DNA from: Spiro-02 sp034114085
GTDB taxonomy: Bacteria; Spirochaetota; Spirochaetia; Sphaerochaetales; Sphaerochaetaceae
DNA: 64,000 nt
NCBI GenBank assembly: GCA_034114085.1
Contig: JAXEWB010000048.1
Coordinates: 1 to 64,000, forward strand
Reading direction: 5' to 3'
The position numbers were made by a program, and so were the translations under genes. This document shows, one piece after another, positions 25,603 to 35,293 of the stretch (position 1 is its first letter; the number at the start of each line of letters is the position of its first letter). The notes beneath the pieces are model-generated. The model was not told the DNA's origin and searched no databases. It was given only the letters and a program-made list of their open reading frames with translations.

Positions 25603-27333
25603 ATGAAATTGTTCACATATCTGAAACCATATAGAATCCAATGCGTGCTGGCGCCGTTGTTCAAGTTGTTCGAGGCGTTCCTTGAGTTGCTGGTGCCGCT
25701 TGTCGTCGCTTCTTTGATTGACATCGGTATCGCTGGTGGCGACAACGGTTATGTCGTGCGGATGTGCCTGTTGCTCGGCGGGTTCGCGGCCCTCGGTCTC
25801 GGCGTGTCCGTCACCGCTCAGTATTTTTCGGCGCGGGTGGCGACGGGATTCGCCCATGATGCCAAGAACGATCTATTCCGGCATGTTCAGGGACTGGCGG
25901 CGTCTGATCTCGACAGGGTGGGGACCTCAACGCTCCTGACGAGGATGACCAGCGATATGAACCAGGTGCAAGCTGGGGTGAATATGACGTTGCGGCTGTT
26001 GTTGAGGTCGCCTTTTGTTGTTTTTGGCGCCGCGATCATGGCTATCCTAGTCGACTCGACCTCTGCGGGAGTCTTTCTGGGAATCATCGTTGTATTGCTG
26101 GTAATCGTCGGAATATTGATGGCCTGCACCATCCCCATGTACCGGAAGGTACAGCAGAATCTCGACCAAGTGCTTTCACGTGTCCGCGAAAATCTCTATG
26201 GAGTCCGGGTATTGCGGGCGTTCTGCCAGGAACGGAACGAGACGGAAACGTTCGTGCGTGAGAACGAAGCGTTGAAGAAACGCCAGATGATTTCCGCGAC
26301 GCTTTCCGTACTGACAAACCCGCTGACGATGGTCATCATCAATATAGGCATCATGATGCTGATCTGGACCGGGGGAATGAAGGTCGATGCCGGGACGCTT
26401 TCCCAAGGCGAGGTCGTCGCTTTGGTCAACTACATGAGCCTGATTCTTGTGGAGCTGGTCAAGCTGGCGAACCTGCTGGTGACGATTTCCAAGGCGCTGG
26501 CCTGCGCAAGACGTGTCGATGGTGTCTTCAAGTTGGAGTCTTCGCAGAAAGAGGGTGCTATCGATGCAATCCCTGAATTGGACGGGACCTCAGATCGGAT
26601 CGTGGAATTCAAGGACGTAACGTTCGCGTACAGCGTTGGCGCTTCCCCTGCGCTGTCCAATATTTCATTTCAAGTCCATCCGGGGGAGACTGTGGGAATC
26701 ATCGGTGGTACAGGATCCGGCAAGAGTACGATTGTCAACCTGATGCTCCGCCAATACGACGCGACTGACGGCGAAGTGGACATTTTTGGCAGGAATATCA
26801 CCGACTACACGAACAATGCGATCCACTCGCATGTCGTGGCGGTCCTTCAAAAGGCGAAGCTTTTCAAGGGAACTGTCAGGAGCAACCTGAAATGGGGCGA
26901 CCAGAACGCCGATGATGATACCCTGTTCAAGGCTCTGGATATCGCCCAGGCGAAAGAGATTGTCGAAAGCCGGCCACAGGGACTTGATTCGGCGGTCGAA
27001 ATTGGGGGAAAGAATTTCTCTGGCGGGCAGAAACAGCGGCTAAGCATTGCGCGGGCGCTTGTGGCGAAACCGAAGGTGCTGATTCTGGACGACAGCACTT
27101 CCGCGCTGGACTATGCCACCGATGCGGCGTTGCGCATGGCGTTGAATCGGCTGGACTGTACGTTGTTCATCATTTCCCAACGGACCCATGCGGTACGTGA
27201 GGCGGATCAGATTCTTGTGCTGGACAACGGCCGGTTGGTCGGCCACGGCAGGCACGACGAATTACTGAAGGACTGCAAGGTCTATCAGGAGATCTATGAT
27301 TCGCAATACTCCGACCGGGAGGTGGCGAAATGA
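25603..27333 (+). CDS. ABC exporter half-transporter, degenerate-site subunit
   Basis: 576 residues: six-helix exporter domain (residues 1-310) and NBD (about 335-570). Walker A is GGTGSGKST, signature FSGGQKQRLSIARAL, but Walker B reads VLILDDSTSALD with Asp in place of the catalytic Glu. This is the mark of the non-catalytic site in heterodimeric exporters such as TM287/288, LmrCD and BmrCD. The gene overlaps its partner by 4 bases. Likely exports drugs, lipids or peptides; substrate unknown. Confidence 0.9.
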   Translation: MKLFTYLKPYRIQCVLAPLFKLFEAFLELLVPLVVASLIDIGIAGGDNGYVVRMCLLLGGFAALGLGVSVTAQYFSARVATGFAHDAKNDLFRHVQGLAASDLDRVGTSTLLTRMTSDMNQVQAGVNMTLRLLLRSPFVVFGAAIMAILVDSTSAGVFLGIIVVLLVIVGILMACTIPMYRKVQQNLDQVLSRVRENLYGVRVLRAFCQERNETETFVRENEALKKRQMISATLSVLTNPLTMVIINIGIMMLIWTGGMKVDAGTLSQGEVVALVNYMSLILVELVKLANLLVTISKALACARRVDGVFKLESSQKEGAIDAIPELDGTSDRIVEFKDVTFAYSVGASPALSNISFQVHPGETVGIIGGTGSGKSTIVNLMLRQYDATDGEVDIFGRNITDYTNNAIHSHVVAVLQKAKLFKGTVRSNLKWGDQNADDDTLFKALDIAQAKEIVESRPQGLDSAVEIGGKNFSGGQKQRLSIARALVAKPKVLILDDSTSALDYATDAALRMALNRLDCTLFIISQRTHAVREADQILVLDNGRLVGHGRHDELLKDCKVYQEIYDSQYSDREVAK

Positions 27334-29072
27334 TTTCCGCAAGCATCCACAAGACCACGTTGAAGCAACTGCTGGGATATGTGAAACGTTATAGGTTCAG
27401 TTTCTTCTTCGCCCTGGTGCTTGCGGTAGCCGCCGTAGCGTCGAACCTGATTGTTCCGATTCTCACTGGTCGGGCGATAGACGCTATTATTGGAAAAGGT
27501 CGTGTAGATTTCGCCATGATCGCCACGATACTCGTCAAGATCGCCATATTGCTGGGGGTCGGGTTTCTCGCCCAGTTCCTGATTGGGATTCTGAACAACC
27601 GGATGACCTGTTCCGTCGTGCGGGATATTCGTGACGATGCTTTCCGTACAATCCAGAGACTTCCGATGAAAACGTTGGATTCCAATTCTCCCGGAGATAT
27701 GACTAGCCGGATTATCGTCGACGTCGAACAACTTGCCGATGGTCTTTTACTTGGGTTCTCGCAACTGTTTACGGGGGTCATCACCATTTTGGGGACATTG
27801 TTCCTCCTGTTTACGGTTAACTATGTCATTGCGTTGGTCGTACTGCTGGTCACTCCGGTTTCCTTGTTCGTCTCGTCGTTCATAGCGCGGCATACGAGCC
27901 GTTTCTTTCGGGAGCAATCGATGACGAGAGGAGAGCAGACGGCCATTACCGATGAGATGATCTCTTCCATGAAGGAGATTCATGAGTTCTCCATGGAGGA
28001 TGCCGTCATGGAGCAGTTCGGGGAAATCAACGCCCGTTGGAGGAAAAGCTCCATGCTGGCTACGTTCTACTCATCCCTGACCAACCCTTCGACCAGGTTC
28101 GTCAACAGCCTGGTATATGCCGCCGTAGCGTTGGCCGGCGGTCTGCTCGTGATCAAGCGGGTGCTGACCGTGGGTGATCTGACCTGCATATTGAGCTATG
28201 CAAACCAGTATACCAAGCCGTTCAACGAGATTTCCGGGGTGATCACCGAACTTCAGAACGCCTTCGTTTGCGCTTCCCGAGTGTTCTCGTTGATCAATGA
28301 GGAGCCTGAGGGCCCTGATGTTCCTATGGAACTGGGACAGGTGAAGGGTGATGTTTCAATTAATGATATCAGTTTTTCCTATGTTCCCGAACAGCATCTG
28401 ATTGAGCATTTCTCGTTTTCCGCGACGGCGGGCAGCCGTATCGCCATCGTAGGTCCTACAGGGTGCGGCAAGACGACGCTGATTAACCTGCTGATGCGTT
28501 TCTACGATGTTGACTCGGGGAGCGTCACGATCGACGGCAAGGATATCTCGCAAGTTACGAGGAATTCCCTCCGCAGGTCCTATGGCATGGTGTTGCAGGA
28601 TACGTGGCTAAAGAACGGTACGGTCTATGAGAATATCGTCATGGGGCGTTCCGGAATCTCCCGGGAAGATGTTGAACGGGCCGCCCGGCTGGCCCACGCC
28701 GATGAATTCATCGCCCGACTGGAAAACGGTTACGACACGGTAATCTCCGACGAGACGGCGGCGCTGTCCCAGGGGGAGCGTCAGCTTCTGTGTATCGCCC
28801 GCATCATGCTGGTGCTGCCTCCGATGCTGATTCTGGACGAGGCGACCAGTTCCATCGACACCCGCACCGAACTGCTGATTCAAGAATCCTTCAACCTGCT
28901 GATGGAGGGGCGTACATCGTTCGTCGTCGCGCACAGGCTTTCAACGATCAGGACCGCCGATGTCATCCTTGTCATGAAGGGTGGAAAAGTGATTGAAATG
29001 GGAAACCATGAGCAATTGCTCGCTCAGAAGGGGTTCTACAGTACATTGTACAACAGTCAGTTTGCCCATTGA
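27330..29072 (+). CDS. ABC exporter half-transporter, catalytic subunit
   Basis: 580 residues with the same exporter plan. Walker A GPTGCGKTT, Walker B MLILDEATSSID with the catalytic Glu, H-loop VAHRLSTIR. Its signature is LSQGERQLLC instead of LSGGQ, so the two polypeptides together form one consensus and one degenerate ATP site. GGGAGG precedes the ATG. Confidence 0.92.
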   Translation: MISASIHKTTLKQLLGYVKRYRFSFFFALVLAVAAVASNLIVPILTGRAIDAIIGKGRVDFAMIATILVKIAILLGVGFLAQFLIGILNNRMTCSVVRDIRDDAFRTIQRLPMKTLDSNSPGDMTSRIIVDVEQLADGLLLGFSQLFTGVITILGTLFLLFTVNYVIALVVLLVTPVSLFVSSFIARHTSRFFREQSMTRGEQTAITDEMISSMKEIHEFSMEDAVMEQFGEINARWRKSSMLATFYSSLTNPSTRFVNSLVYAAVALAGGLLVIKRVLTVGDLTCILSYANQYTKPFNEISGVITELQNAFVCASRVFSLINEEPEGPDVPMELGQVKGDVSINDISFSYVPEQHLIEHFSFSATAGSRIAIVGPTGCGKTTLINLLMRFYDVDSGSVTIDGKDISQVTRNSLRRSYGMVLQDTWLKNGTVYENIVMGRSGISREDVERAARLAHADEFIARLENGYDTVISDETAALSQGERQLLCIARIMLVLPPMLILDEATSSIDTRTELLIQESFNLLMEGRTSFVVAHRLSTIRTADVILVMKGGKVIEMGNHEQLLAQKGFYSTLYNSQFAH

Positions 29073-29199
29073 CCTTCGCGTGGATTGTTTTCGCATGATG
29101 CGGGGATTCATATGGATGATGATGAGGTGTGATGTTGTGGATTGTTCTCGACTGACGGAGGTTCTTGGTTATTTTGCGTGACAGTCCCATGCATCATCC

Positions 29200-29249
29200 C
29201 AAGAAATTCTTTTGAATTTCTTGACGGGCGCATGTGGAAAGCATGATAT
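29200..29249 (+). promoter_or_regulatory. Promoter with inverted repeat, upstream of the Asp/Gly repeat protein
   Basis: CAAGAAATTC and GAATTTCTTG (29200-29223) are perfect 10-bp arms around TTTT. The last bases run into a -35-like TTGACG (29221-29226), 17 bases before TGATAT (29244-29249). The repeat could be an operator or a terminator-like hairpin of the upstream genes without a T-run. Confidence 0.5.
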
Positions 29250-29322
29250 TCGTGTCATGGACAGGTACATGGCATCTTTTTGCCTTAGGAGGCACGGCAT
29301 GTCGGTTCCAAGGAGGAAAACG

Positions 29323-29799
29323 ATGGGAACGCTGAAAGATATCAAGAAAGAGATCAAGCGGGACAAAGAAATGAAACACTCGCTCGTCAAGAGCGGCAAG
29401 GATGAACTACAGATAGATGTTACCGGGGATGGGCAGGCTGATATCGTGCTGATGGATACGACCGGGGACGGGAACGTGGACGCTGTCGGAATCGATACGG
29501 TCGGAGACGGCAAGGTCGACACGGTGTTGATGGATACTGACCTGAACGGCATCCCTGATACGATTCTCGCTGATACTACGGGGGATGGCAAACTGGATAC
29601 GGTCGTAGCTTCAGGACAGGAAGTGGAAGACGCCGCGATTGGTCTTGCCACGGTCGTGACTACCGCGGCCGCTGTAGACGCGGTTGCGACAGCTGCGGCC
29701 GATGCCTTGGCCGAGGATCTTGAAGCCGAGCTGAAGGCGATTGGAAAGGCCGGGAAAGCCGCCGCGAAAGCGGAACGAAAAGCCGCCGGAAAGTCCTGA
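29323..29799 (+). CDS. Cytoplasmic protein with five 13-residue Asp/Gly repeats
   Basis: 158 residues from the ATG at 29323, with AAGGAGG six bases upstream. No signal peptide. A basic N-terminus (MGTLKDIKKEIKRDKEMKH) is followed by five tandem units of 13 residues: DVTGDGQADIVLM, DTTGDGNVDAVGI, DTVGDGKVDTVLM, DTDLNGIPDTILA and DTTGDGKLDTVVA. Each carries the DxxGDGxxD spacing of a calcium-binding loop, as in FG-GAP/thrombospondin-3/dockerin-like repeats. An Ala-rich helix and a Lys/Ala tail (KAAAKAERKAAGKS) follow. Such repeats are normally extracellular, so a cytoplasmic version is odd. I do not recognise the family. Confidence 0.8.
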   Translation: MGTLKDIKKEIKRDKEMKHSLVKSGKDELQIDVTGDGQADIVLMDTTGDGNVDAVGIDTVGDGKVDTVLMDTDLNGIPDTILADTTGDGKLDTVVASGQEVEDAAIGLATVVTTAAAVDAVATAAADALAEDLEAELKAIGKAGKAAAKAERKAAGKS

Positions 29800-29945
29800 C
29801 GCATCGCGTCGGCAGTATTGCCACCGCATTGTCGCGTCGGTCCTCAGTGGTTGTTTCTCGCTGGTTTTCAAACTGAATACTGATTGCCGGGACGGTCTGT
29901 TTCAGGTTATGCTTGATGGAACGATATTCAGAACGGAGCGAATCC

Positions 29946-30548
29946 ATGGAGCGATGCGACTGGTGTCTGGGCAATGAGGCTATGGTCAAATACCATGACG
30001 AAGAATGGGGCGTGCCGCTTCATGACGACCGCAAGCAGTTTGAGTTCCTGATGATGGAGGCCATGCAGTGCGGCCTCAACTGGAACATGATGATCCAGAA
30101 GCGGTCAATCTTTCACGCCTGTTTCGATGGGTTTGACTTTGAGCGGATCGCAGCCTATGGCGAAGACGATATCCTCCGGATACTGGATGCGCCCGGTATG
30201 ATTCGCTCTCGCCGGAAGGTCGAGGCGGTGATTCTCAACGCCCGGAAGTTTCAGGAAATCCGGTGTGAGTTCGGTACGTTCAGTGCGTACCTCTGGGCTT
30301 TTACCGATGGAAAGGTGATTCTGTACGACGGACATGAGAAGGGTTCCCTGCCCGCCCGCAACGGTTTGTCCGACCGTATCAGCGCCGACTTGAAGAAGCG
30401 GGGCTTCAAGTACCTTGGCTCGGTGACGGTATACTCGCATCTACAGGCCTGCGGCATGATCAATGACCACTACGATACCTGCTTTCGGTTTCATGCCGTA
30501 GTGGACGGGCATCCTGTGGAGCGCCGGGCTGTGGAGGCGGAAGGGTAG
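29946..30548 (+). CDS. tag: DNA-3-methyladenine glycosylase I
   Basis: 200 residues from the ATG at 29946 (GGAG seven bases upstream). TAG signature at the N-terminus: MERCDWCLGNEAMVKYHDEEWGVP, including the zinc-binding Cys and His. MMEAMQCGLNWNMMIQKR carries the catalytic-pocket Glu and Trp; SHLQACGMINDHYDTCF near the end holds the remaining zinc ligands. Removes 3-methyladenine from DNA in base excision repair. Confidence 0.95.
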   Translation: MERCDWCLGNEAMVKYHDEEWGVPLHDDRKQFEFLMMEAMQCGLNWNMMIQKRSIFHACFDGFDFERIAAYGEDDILRILDAPGMIRSRRKVEAVILNARKFQEIRCEFGTFSAYLWAFTDGKVILYDGHEKGSLPARNGLSDRISADLKKRGFKYLGSVTVYSHLQACGMINDHYDTCFRFHAVVDGHPVERRAVEAEG

Positions 30549-30692
30549 CGCCGTAACCGGTTTGTGCGCTGTCGTTCGTTTGGCGGTGGATGAGTTCTGG
30601 CCATGCATTACATACGTATAGTCCATTGAAACTTGAAAATAGTCATGACAATATGCTTCAAATGACTCACGATACAGGGAGCGGAGCCAGTA

Positions 30693-31634
30693 TCATATAT
30701 ATCTGCCTACAAACGCATCGACGGTACTCCAATAGAGTTCTGGAGCGACGGCATTGGCTCTGGCATGGCCCGCTCCTTCGACCACCAGCTTTTCCTTTTC
30801 GCAGGTTGCGGCTTCGTAAACGATTTCCAGCATGGAGAAATCGACGAACGTATCCGCAGAACCATGGATGAACAGTGTCGGGGTTGCTGATTTCGCCACT
30901 TGCCTGACCGAGCTCGCCTCCTTGAAGGAATATCCCGCCCTGATGTCCGTGATACATGACGCAGCGGGAATAATCGGGAATGACGGCAGCCCGAACATGT
31001 TCCTGAGTTGGTTTTTGAATTCATCGTATGCCGAGGTGTATCCACAGTCTTCAATCGCGACTTTGACGTTCTCCGGCAACGGTTCTCCCGTCACCATCAT
31101 CACTGTGGCTCCTCCCATGGAAATACCATGCAGGGCAATTTCCGCCTGTGGATCCTGTTGAATGATGTAGTCGAGCCATTTCACTATGTCAAGGCGGTCG
31201 AGCCATCCCATGCCGATGTATTTCCCCTCGCTCCGTCCATGGGCCCTATGGTCCATGATCAGATAGTTCCAGCCTTGGTTGTAGTAATGGCGGGCGAAAG
31301 AGGCCATGTCCGTACCCTGTCCTGAATAGCCATGGAGAAGTACGGCGTATTTGTGTGAATTGTCTGAAGGATGCACGCCGATATAGCCATGTAGTCTGAG
31401 TCCGTCGCTTTCTATGAAAATCTCATCGCTGCTCATTTTGAGCCATTGCTTGTCGTCGTTCCCTGAGAGCCCGTTCTGTTCTGTTTCTGATAGATTGAAG
31501 TTCGGCCCGTTGGTACCTGACGTCGGATTCAATGCGAAATCGAAAAAGTAGTTTGCGACCAGAAACAGCGCGATGATCAGTATGATGACGATGACTGCCA
31601 ACGATATGCAAAGCGTCCGTATCTTTTTTTTCAA
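30693..31634 (-). CDS. Membrane-anchored alpha/beta hydrolase
   Basis: 313 residues if translated from the TTG at 31634, chosen because GGAGG is eight bases upstream; no ATG gives a good site. A single N-terminal membrane segment (ISLAVIVIILIIALFLVANYF) anchors it. The hydrolase domain shows LLHGYSGQGTDM (oxyanion loop), DHRAHGRSEG, LHGISMGGAT with the nucleophile Ser, HGSADTFVDF with the acid, and GAGHARA with the His. Resembles the YqkD/FrsA-like serine hydrolases. Substrate unknown. Confidence 0.85.
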   Translation of the reverse strand: MKKKIRTLCISLAVIVIILIIALFLVANYFFDFALNPTSGTNGPNFNLSETEQNGLSGNDDKQWLKMSSDEIFIESDGLRLHGYIGVHPSDNSHKYAVLLHGYSGQGTDMASFARHYYNQGWNYLIMDHRAHGRSEGKYIGMGWLDRLDIVKWLDYIIQQDPQAEIALHGISMGGATVMMVTGEPLPENVKVAIEDCGYTSAYDEFKNQLRNMFGLPSFPIIPAASCITDIRAGYSFKEASSVRQVAKSATPTLFIHGSADTFVDFSMLEIVYEAATCEKEKLVVEGAGHARANAVAPELYWSTVDAFVGRYI

Positions 31635-31748
31635 TTGCAAGTCCTCCCTTGGTATGGAAGTGTAGCCTGTTTGTTGCGTGTTTGCACAGAACCTGCAGTC
31701 ACTTGCTGAAGAAAAGCATATTATTGTCACATAAAGTACAAGAGATCT

Positions 31749-32393
31749 TCATATGTCCCACTGCGGTAGGATTCGCTGGATGTCCGGCGCCAGAACGGCG
31801 TATCGTTCTGGCGCATGTTGTTTCAACCAGCATAGATCCAGCGCTTGGCAATACATTGATGGGCGTTGCTCATGGACGAAGGAAAAGGCGGCGATGTCAC
31901 GCCAGAGGGTTCTGGAGGCTTTCGGCATGCGTCTTCCGGTCCGCGACTGGATGAATTCGTAGGTGAGTCCGATGTTCATTATTTCCAGGTGATGAAAAAA
32001 TTCATGCAGGAGCAACGCCTGGCGGACATCTTCGGCCGTCCAGGGGAGGTGTCCTCGGCTGACGTTCAGAATCTCCGCGGCGAAGGTTTCGTCATAGGCG
32101 ATGGCCTGCGTCTGTTCATTGTAATAGGCATGAGCGAATCGTCCTGATTCCCCTGACTGCGAGAACGTGTTGACGGCTCTGATTCCATGTGCAAGAAGCT
32201 GGCTGTCGAATTCTTGTGGGGTGGAGGCAGTCGGAAGCGGGTTCTTTTCCGCCGCCGTATGGCCGAATTCTATGGCCAAGGCGTATGCCTGATTCATGTC
32301 CCGCTGGGTCATGGATGCACAGGCATACCCTTGTAGCCAGAGCAAGCCGTCGAGCCGTCGTATCTGTTTCGCATCATCACTCAGGTATATCAA
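31749..32393 (-). CDS. Uncharacterised HExxH protein
   Basis: 214 residues from a TTG at 32393 with AAGGA seven bases upstream. The centre contains ALLLHEFFHHLEIMN, a clean HExxH zinc-protease motif on a predicted helix. A possible third ligand is the Glu in YEFIQSRTGRR. No signal peptide or membrane segment. It starts 12 bases after the FAD oxidoreductase and is probably the last gene of that operon. The family is not recognised. Confidence 0.65.
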   Translation of the reverse strand: MIYLSDDAKQIRRLDGLLWLQGYACASMTQRDMNQAYALAIEFGHTAAEKNPLPTASTPQEFDSQLLAHGIRAVNTFSQSGESGRFAHAYYNEQTQAIAYDETFAAEILNVSRGHLPWTAEDVRQALLLHEFFHHLEIMNIGLTYEFIQSRTGRRMPKASRTLWRDIAAFSFVHEQRPSMYCQALDLCWLKQHAPERYAVLAPDIQRILPQWDI

Positions 32394-32405
32394 TGGTCCG
32401 TCCTT

Positions 32406-33764
32406 CTATTGTTCAAGCCATTTCTTTCCCGGGATAGCGTTCTGTTCTACCAGCCGATTTTGTAGCTGACCGACATCAAGCTTGTCGAACGCCGTGTTTG
32501 CGTCTGCGGCCATCGCCGCCGCCAGTCCCGCCGCTTCTCCCAACGCCATGGCGGTAGGAGATATTCTTGCGGAAGCCAGTGCTTCGTGGGTAGCCGATAT
32601 ACAACGGCCGGCTACCAGCAAATTTGAGAAATGTTTTGGAACCATCACCTCGAAAGGTATGTCGTAGCGGCACGCCCGTTCCTTTCTGATCCAGTTGAGT
32701 TCATTGCCGACGGGATCATGGATATCGATTGGGAAGGCGCACATGGCGACCGACGTTTCATGACTGCGGTTTTCCAGTATGTCTTCAGCGACAAGTGTCG
32801 CCCTGCCGATGATCCGCCTGCTCTCCCGTACTCCCGTAACGTCCGCGATATTCTGGATATAGGCGTGTTCGAAGCCTGGCAGATATTTGTTAAAGAAACG
32901 AATGATTTCATCAACCTGCCTATGGGCTTCAAACTCGGCTTGGGTCAGGTCTTTTGCATTGACCCCTGAAAGACAAGTCACCCGCGTCATGTTCACGATG
33001 ATTTCATCTGGCCGTATTCCCTGGAAGAACAGGACTCTGTCCCTAGGGACCGTCAGGTCCCCGTTCTCCTTCGCTTTGACCACTTCGCGGAAGAAACCGG
33101 ATACGGCGAGGTATTTGGAAAGGTCACAGGCTGGGCTCAGGATGAACTGCTCTGGATTTGCGCGGACATATTCTGCGATCTTATCCAGTTCGACACCTCC
33201 CATCTTGAACATCAGGGACATCGGTTGGGACATGCCGTCCTTGCTGCGTCCTTGCGTGAACTCCGCTTTGCACAAGTAGGCGAGGTCGGCGTCTCCAGTC
33301 GCATCTATGAAGCATCTTCCCTGGTAGGTCGCGGCTCCGCTTTTATTGACGACGGTGATGGATGCCACCTTGCCGCTCGTTGCCGTCGCTCCCGTCAGAA
33401 AGGTATGGAACAGCGTCGTGATATTCGGTTCTTTCGCCAACATCTCGAAATAAACGAGCTTGAGAATCACAGGATCTATCGGGGTGATGGTGCTGACCAT
33501 ACCGATCGGGTCAGGAATGTGGCCTAACGTCGCACCACGTTCGGCCAATCTATCCACGATTTCCTGTGCGATTCCTTTGATGATCTGCGTCTCTCCTGAA
33601 TGGAATGTCATGAGCGGACACACCATGGCGGCGGTATTCATCCCTCCCGGATAGCCGTTTTTTTCAATCAGAAGAACGCTGGCTCCGTTCCGAGCGGCGG
33701 ACAATGCCGCCGCCATGCCGCTGGGGCCGGCTCCTGTTATGATTACGTCGTATGTCTTGTTCAT
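32406..33764 (-). CDS. FAD-dependent oxidoreductase (FAD-binding, PF12831-type)
   Basis: 452 residues. The N-terminal Rossmann motif is DVIITGAGPSGMAAALSAARNGASVLLIEK with GGMNTAAMVCPLMTFH, typical of the PF12831 flavoproteins. FIDATGDADLAYL is the second nucleotide-binding motif; VTGVRESRRIIGRATLVAEDIL and NLLVAGRCISATHEALASARISPTAMALGEAAG close the FAD site. AAGGAG precedes the ATG. Probably oxidises an organic acid or alcohol supplied by the operon. Confidence 0.88.
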   Translation of the reverse strand: MNKTYDVIITGAGPSGMAAALSAARNGASVLLIEKNGYPGGMNTAAMVCPLMTFHSGETQIIKGIAQEIVDRLAERGATLGHIPDPIGMVSTITPIDPVILKLVYFEMLAKEPNITTLFHTFLTGATATSGKVASITVVNKSGAATYQGRCFIDATGDADLAYLCKAEFTQGRSKDGMSQPMSLMFKMGGVELDKIAEYVRANPEQFILSPACDLSKYLAVSGFFREVVKAKENGDLTVPRDRVLFFQGIRPDEIIVNMTRVTCLSGVNAKDLTQAEFEAHRQVDEIIRFFNKYLPGFEHAYIQNIADVTGVRESRRIIGRATLVAEDILENRSHETSVAMCAFPIDIHDPVGNELNWIRKERACRYDIPFEVMVPKHFSNLLVAGRCISATHEALASARISPTAMALGEAAGLAAAMAADANTAFDKLDVGQLQNRLVEQNAIPGKKWLEQ

Positions 33765-33805
33765 CGCACGATCTCCTTCGAATATTTACTTTTCGGCCTT
33801 TGCGC

Positions 33806-35284
33806 CTACGGCTGCGTCACCGCATCCACGGTTGTGATATCTATCTCAAATATCCTTGGCCAACGGAGTTTCGCTGTAAACTCCATGTTTGACCCCATCA
33901 GTTCATCAACCAAAGACTGTATCTCCTGAAAACAATCGAAGAGCGTCGCTTGCGCCTTTTCCATGTCGGATAGATTCCAGATGTCTTCGCCCGCCGCTTT
34001 GAGAGCTTGTTGGAAACGTTGTCGCACGATGCTTTGGTATAGCAGGTCGTCAAGCAATCGTTCCCGCAGGAATTTTCTTGGCGGTTCGCTTCCTCGTATC
34101 AAATCGGAACCGATCTGGGCGAGAATCGTTCCCAATGCGTTGCCCGCCGTATTCCACGCCGAGTATCCCGTAAGTTCCGCCAGCGGTAGCCTGCTGTTCA
34201 GAAAACGCATGAAAGGAACGTCTCCGCCGTTCGCATGGGTCAGGTCCAGCAGGTAGCAACGCTTGCCTTGCCGCTGTGTTTCAAGCAACTTGAAAACCAT
34301 CTCCTCATAATCCTTTTCCGTATAGTCGTTGGAAGAATCGTGGAGGGGTGGGCAGTTGTCGAACTGTTCCCGCTTCGGCGGCAGAATGGCGAGTACGGAA
34401 GCGGCTTGGGCTTCTTCCCTGCAATTCATCAACCGAAAATGGCTGGCGAGGTTTTCTCGGAACGGACGATCTTCGTATCGGGCGATGAAGTCCCTGTTCT
34501 CTCCAAGCCACAGGATTTGCAGCGGCATCGTCCTGTCCTGTAATAACGCCCTGACGCACAGTTCGCCGGCGGCCTCGTCCGTTCCGTTATGAAGGTCAAC
34601 CCGATCCGATACGCCCATTTCATCGATCATGCGCCGGAGCGACTGCTGTTCAAGGACTTGCAGGCTTCGTGGGGCGCAGTCCTCCTGCAACAGGAGCAGG
34701 CGTCGCGCGATTCCTTGTCCGACAAAACCGACGCAGGCTTTGTTGACCTCGTGGTTTCGTCTCCTTACGGCATGGTATTCCTCCAGTACGGCGGAAGGTA
34801 TCTGGGCCGCGAGCTGGTCCAGAGCCTGCGTATTGACTTCGCAAGGATTTGTTTGAGCTTGGTATGCGGCCTGGGAGTACTGCGCCACCAGTTCCCACCA
34901 CCGTTGGCTTTCGGCATTCAGTGTGCTGACCGTCGCCCGCATGATGATTGAGAACAGGTATATCTCCATGGATGGATTTTCCCGTTTCAGCCGTTTCAGA
35001 AGCGACAACCGTTCCAGGCAGGTCTTTTCTTGAACGTGGTTGCTCCGTGACGCAAGCAGGCCGCCATAGAGCAACTGCTCCACCGACAGGACCAGTACGT
35101 CCGTGTCCCGGCAATTTTCCAGAAGCCATTGTTCCAAGGCCGCATAGTCTGAAGGCGTCCTGTAGAAATCCATCAAGGAAAGGGGAGGTTGCCGCAGTTC
35201 ACAGGATGTTTCTGGCATCAATCGCCGGGGAAAATCGTATGTGCAGGGACGAGAATCAAGCGGAAGCAGTACCATCCGGGTCAT
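33806..35284 (-). CDS. DUF4127 family protein
   Basis: 492 residues that match the DUF4127 outline as I know it: VLLPLDSRPCTYDFPR at the start, VLVLSVEQLLYGGLLASR, and a late LTGYSAWNTAGNALGTILAQ. The family has no assigned reaction. The product is soluble. AGGAG lies six bases before the ATG. It lies between the FAD oxidoreductase and the TIM-barrel gene, so its substrate should be an intermediate of that pathway. Confidence 0.82.
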   Translation of the reverse strand: MTRMVLLPLDSRPCTYDFPRRLMPETSCELRQPPLSLMDFYRTPSDYAALEQWLLENCRDTDVLVLSVEQLLYGGLLASRSNHVQEKTCLERLSLLKRLKRENPSMEIYLFSIIMRATVSTLNAESQRWWELVAQYSQAAYQAQTNPCEVNTQALDQLAAQIPSAVLEEYHAVRRRNHEVNKACVGFVGQGIARRLLLLQEDCAPRSLQVLEQQSLRRMIDEMGVSDRVDLHNGTDEAAGELCVRALLQDRTMPLQILWLGENRDFIARYEDRPFRENLASHFRLMNCREEAQAASVLAILPPKREQFDNCPPLHDSSNDYTEKDYEEMVFKLLETQRQGKRCYLLDLTHANGGDVPFMRFLNSRLPLAELTGYSAWNTAGNALGTILAQIGSDLIRGSEPPRKFLRERLLDDLLYQSIVRQRFQQALKAAGEDIWNLSDMEKAQATLFDCFQEIQSLVDELMGSNMEFTAKLRWPRIFEIDITTVDAVTQP

Positions 35285-35293
35285 TACCAGCTC

